Positions 4,747-6,817 of a stretch of DNA of 6,817 nucleotides are shown here, one piece after another (positions within the stretch are counted from its first letter, which is position 1; the number at the start of each line of letters is the position of its first letter). Origin of the DNA: Fimenecus sp051881415 (GTDB lineage Bacteria > Bacillota > Clostridia > Oscillospirales > Acutalibacteraceae); assembly GCA_051881415.1 (NCBI GenBank), contig JBJEPV010000166.1, positions 1 through 6,817 on the forward strand, given 5' to 3'. The position numbers and the translations under genes are program-made. The notes below the pieces were generated by a model. That model saw only the letters and a program-made list of their open reading frames with translations, had not been told where the DNA came from and did not search any database.

Positions 4747-6717
4747 GTGCAGAAGCGTGTTTTTGAAAACTTCAAAGCCAACTGGGCGTTTTTGCCGCTT
4801 GCGGCGGTGACGGTTGCGCTGTGCGCTTTCAGCTCTTTGGCATCCGTCGCAAAAGGCTTGTGGGCAGTCCCCGCCGTATTGATGATTGCGGCGGTGCTCT
4901 TTTTGCCGCATCTGTTCGCGGTGCGCGGCATTCCGAAGAAAAAACGGGAATACTGCGGTTTCCTTGCCGCCGCGGCGGCTTTACTTGCATCGTGGGATTT
5001 GTACCTTGCATTGCCGAATAGAGCATTTTTTACAAAGGTGTCCACAGAACATCCCGACTTACAAACGCCGTTTCTGTGGGGAATGGTCATTGCCCTCGCC
5101 GCGGCGATGTTTTGGACGGTTTTTCTGTTGCTTTTGCATTTCCCGCAGTGCTTTGCCTGCCGATATGCGCAACCCGCCGCGCTGTCCGCGGCAAAAAGTA
5201 AAAAAAATACCGTTTTTCTGTGGTTGTATTGCGCGCTGACCGCCTTTGTCATTTTAACCGTCTGTACCAAGTCATCCTTTTTATATCCGTTTAACGATTG
5301 GGTCGATGCAAACTGTTTTTTCACCGTCGGCAAGGCGCTCGCCAACGGCAAGGTGCTTTACCGCGATATTTACGAGCAAAAAGGCCCGTGGCTCTATTTT
5401 CTGCACGCAATTTGTTACCGTATCTCCGAAAAAACCTTTTTCGGTGTGTATTGGCTTGAACTGTTGTCGGGTACGGTGTTTTTGTATTTTGCCGCAAAAC
5501 TGATGCGGCTGTACCGTGCGAAAGGGATATCGGTTTTGTTGCCCCTGTTGGCGGCGGTCATTTACGCCTCCTATGCATTTTGCCACGGCGACAGCGTCGA
5601 AGAGCTTTGCCTGCCGCTGTTCTCGGCGGGGCTGTATATTGCCGAACGCGCTTTTTCTGAAAAGCGTACCGTCTCCTTGCGCGAGTGGCTTCTGCTGGGC
5701 GTGCTCGGCGGTTTGGTCTTTTGGATGAAATTCAATTTGGTCGGCTTTTTTGTGGGACTCGCACTCGTGCCGCTTTGGAAAACCCTGCGGCAAGACGGCG
5801 GTAAAGCGCTTTTAAAATCCCTGCTTTGTATTTTGACGGGCGTGTTGCTCCCAAGCATACCCGTGCTTGTATATTTCGGCTCTGTCGGCGCGTTTCGTTC
5901 CCTTTGGGAAGCCTATTTCTATAACAATTTGTTTGTATATGCCGACCGCGGCGACGAGGCTTTAACCGCGGCGGCGTTTTTGGAACGGCTGTTTTCGCGT
6001 ATTGGGCGTAATGTGTCTAAAAATGTGCTGTATGCCGTGCCCGGATTTTCGGCGGTGCTTTGGTATACCGCAACTGCCGAAAAGGGCAGACGCGCCCATC
6101 TGCTTTTGTGCGCGCTGTTTACGGTGCTGTTTGTCTATTCGGGCGATGTGGCATATCCGTATTACAGCCTTGTTTTTGCCGTATTTTCCGTATTTGCCGC
6201 GGCGGCACTCGGAAAATGCGCCGACCGTGTGTTTGCAAAGCCGACGAAGCGGTGGCTTCGCGTTTCGTTGGCGGTCATATCGCTGTGCTGTGCGGGTTTA
6301 TTTGCTTTCTGCACGAGCGACAATGTGTATTTGATGCAATATTCCAAAGACGACTTGCCGCAGTATCGGTTTGCAAAAATCATCAACAGCGTAGAAAATC
6401 CCACCTTGTTAAACTACGGCTTTTTGGACGGCGGTTTTTACACAACCACGGGCATTGTGCCCGACAGCCGCTATTTCTGTCGGTTAAATATCCCGCTGTC
6501 AGAGATGTATGTGGAGCAAAGCATGGCTGTGTATCGCCAAAAGACCGATTTTGTGGTTACGCGAAATAAGCCGTTGCAAAATGAAAACTATATCTGTGTT
6601 GATACGGCAACACTGTATTTTGAAGGAAAAGACTATACCTATTATCTGTATGCCGCTGAGCGCGTTTTGCCCGTCCTTACCGAAAACGGCGTCCTGTCCG
6701 CCGCGACCGAGCCCTGA
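4747..6717 (+). CDS. GT-C fold membrane glycosyltransferase (GT39/PMT-like)
   Basis: Large polytopic membrane protein of 656 residues, probably transferring a sugar from a polyprenyl-phosphate donor on the outer face of the membrane. The start is GTG, with AAAGGAGA 6 nt upstream. The catalytic-type loop is PFNDWVDANCFFTVGKAL (181-198), with D184 and D187 as candidate acidic residues, followed by the family block YRDIYEQKGPWLYFLHA (205-221). About 12-14 hydrophobic segments are visible, roughly at 13-33, 39-60, 71-89, 107-131, 155-173, 234-250, 263-278, 313-344 (possibly two), 356-378, 425-441, 450-464, 471-489 and 504-522. A soluble C-terminal region follows (523-656, including GFLDGGFYTTTGIVPDSRYF). 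Four of the helices precede the catalytic loop's own first helix, so the N-terminus is longer than in simple PMT-like proteins. The acceptor is unknown, and no glycan locus surrounds it. Confidence 0.8.
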   Translation: MQKRVFENFKANWAFLPLAAVTVALCAFSSLASVAKGLWAVPAVLMIAAVLFLPHLFAVRGIPKKKREYCGFLAAAAALLASWDLYLALPNRAFFTKVSTEHPDLQTPFLWGMVIALAAAMFWTVFLLLLHFPQCFACRYAQPAALSAAKSKKNTVFLWLYCALTAFVILTVCTKSSFLYPFNDWVDANCFFTVGKALANGKVLYRDIYEQKGPWLYFLHAICYRISEKTFFGVYWLELLSGTVFLYFAAKLMRLYRAKGISVLLPLLAAVIYASYAFCHGDSVEELCLPLFSAGLYIAERAFSEKRTVSLREWLLLGVLGGLVFWMKFNLVGFFVGLALVPLWKTLRQDGGKALLKSLLCILTGVLLPSIPVLVYFGSVGAFRSLWEAYFYNNLFVYADRGDEALTAAAFLERLFSRIGRNVSKNVLYAVPGFSAVLWYTATAEKGRRAHLLLCALFTVLFVYSGDVAYPYYSLVFAVFSVFAAAALGKCADRVFAKPTKRWLRVSLAVISLCCAGLFAFCTSDNVYLMQYSKDDLPQYRFAKIINSVENPTLLNYGFLDGGFYTTTGIVPDSRYFCRLNIPLSEMYVEQSMAVYRQKTDFVVTRNKPLQNENYICVDTATLYFEGKDYTYYLYAAERVLPVLTENGVLSAATEP

Positions 6718-6757
6718 TGCCCTTTGCCGCAACATTTCGGCGTTTGCAAATGCAAAT

Positions 6758-6775
6758 TTGGATTTGTATATCCAA
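6758..6775 (+). repeat. Small inverted repeat downstream of the glycosyltransferase gene
   Basis: TTGGAT (6758-6763) and ATCCAA (6770-6775) form a 6-bp stem with a 6-nt loop, directly after a tandem GCAAAT GCAAAT (6746-6757). It lies 40 bp after the stop and just before the GTAGGGGCG repeat. No T-run follows, so a terminator role is doubtful. It may be the flank of the adjacent repeat element. Confidence 0.35.
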
Positions 6776-6777
6776 CC

Positions 6778-6817
6778 GTAGGGGCGTGCATTGCGCGCCC
6801 GTTTGTAGGGGCGGGTT
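6778..6817. repeat. REP-like GTAGGGGCG palindromic repeat, continuing past the window
   Basis: GTAGGGGCG occurs at 6778-6786 and again at 6805-6813, a period of 27 bp. The first unit contains a nearly perfect 19-bp palindrome (6782-6800: GGGCGTGCA, one central base, TGCGCGCCC) with a single G-T wobble. The second unit is cut by the window end after GGGCGGGTT. Short GC-rich, palindromic units in an AT-rich intergenic gap are typical of dispersed extragenic repeats. From memory, similar GTAGGGGCG elements are common in clostridial gut bacteria, but I cannot confirm that here. Confidence 0.6.

Noticed and set aside
4620..5351. Minus-strand open frame of 243 codons covering the yunB-glycosyltransferase gap
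   Set aside because: It overlaps the ends of two well-supported plus-strand genes, has low-complexity Ala/Lys content and no family features.

Overview
The window looks like chromosomal DNA from a spore-forming Firmicute of the class Clostridia, probably related to the Oscillospiraceae/Ruminococcaceae. Three things point there: a clostridial-type IlvC, a YunB sporulation protein, and mixed but fairly GC-rich coding sequence with AT-rich intergenic gaps and near-consensus TTGACA/TATAAT promoters. The taxon is inferred from protein character, not from a marker gene.

Layout. The left half is read on the minus strand. From right to left it holds a GntR/FCD regulator (3818-3105), ketol-acid reductoisomerase ilvC (3003-1978) with its own promoter and a strong intrinsic terminator, and then pyruvate kinase pyk (1763-345), followed 25 bp later by an ArsC/Spx-like thioredoxin-fold protein that runs off the left edge. 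The right half is read on the plus strand: yunB (3952-4644), then a large GT-C type membrane glycosyltransferase (4747-6717). The window closes with a palindromic GTAGGGGCG repeat that appears to continue past the right edge. The gntR and yunB genes diverge from a 133-bp gap.

How the genes relate. Pyk makes pyruvate, and IlvC works two steps downstream of pyruvate in valine/isoleucine synthesis, but the two genes have separate promoters, with a terminator between them. The most informative regulatory signal is at the ilvC promoter. Two 13-bp copies of GTTGT-N3-ACAAC lie directly after the -10 box, with centres 21 bp apart (two helical turns). They fit the TnGTnnnACnA pattern expected for FadR-subfamily GntR proteins, and a FadR-like FCD regulator is encoded immediately upstream. 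The simplest reading is that this regulator controls ilvC, which is an inference.

I see no CRISPR array, RNA gene, transposase, phage gene or toxin-antitoxin module. Most of the window is ordinary core metabolism and sporulation content. The points deserving a second look are the ilvC operator pair, the hairpin at the predicted 5' end of the pyk transcript, the N-terminal membrane extension of the glycosyltransferase, and the terminal repeat.
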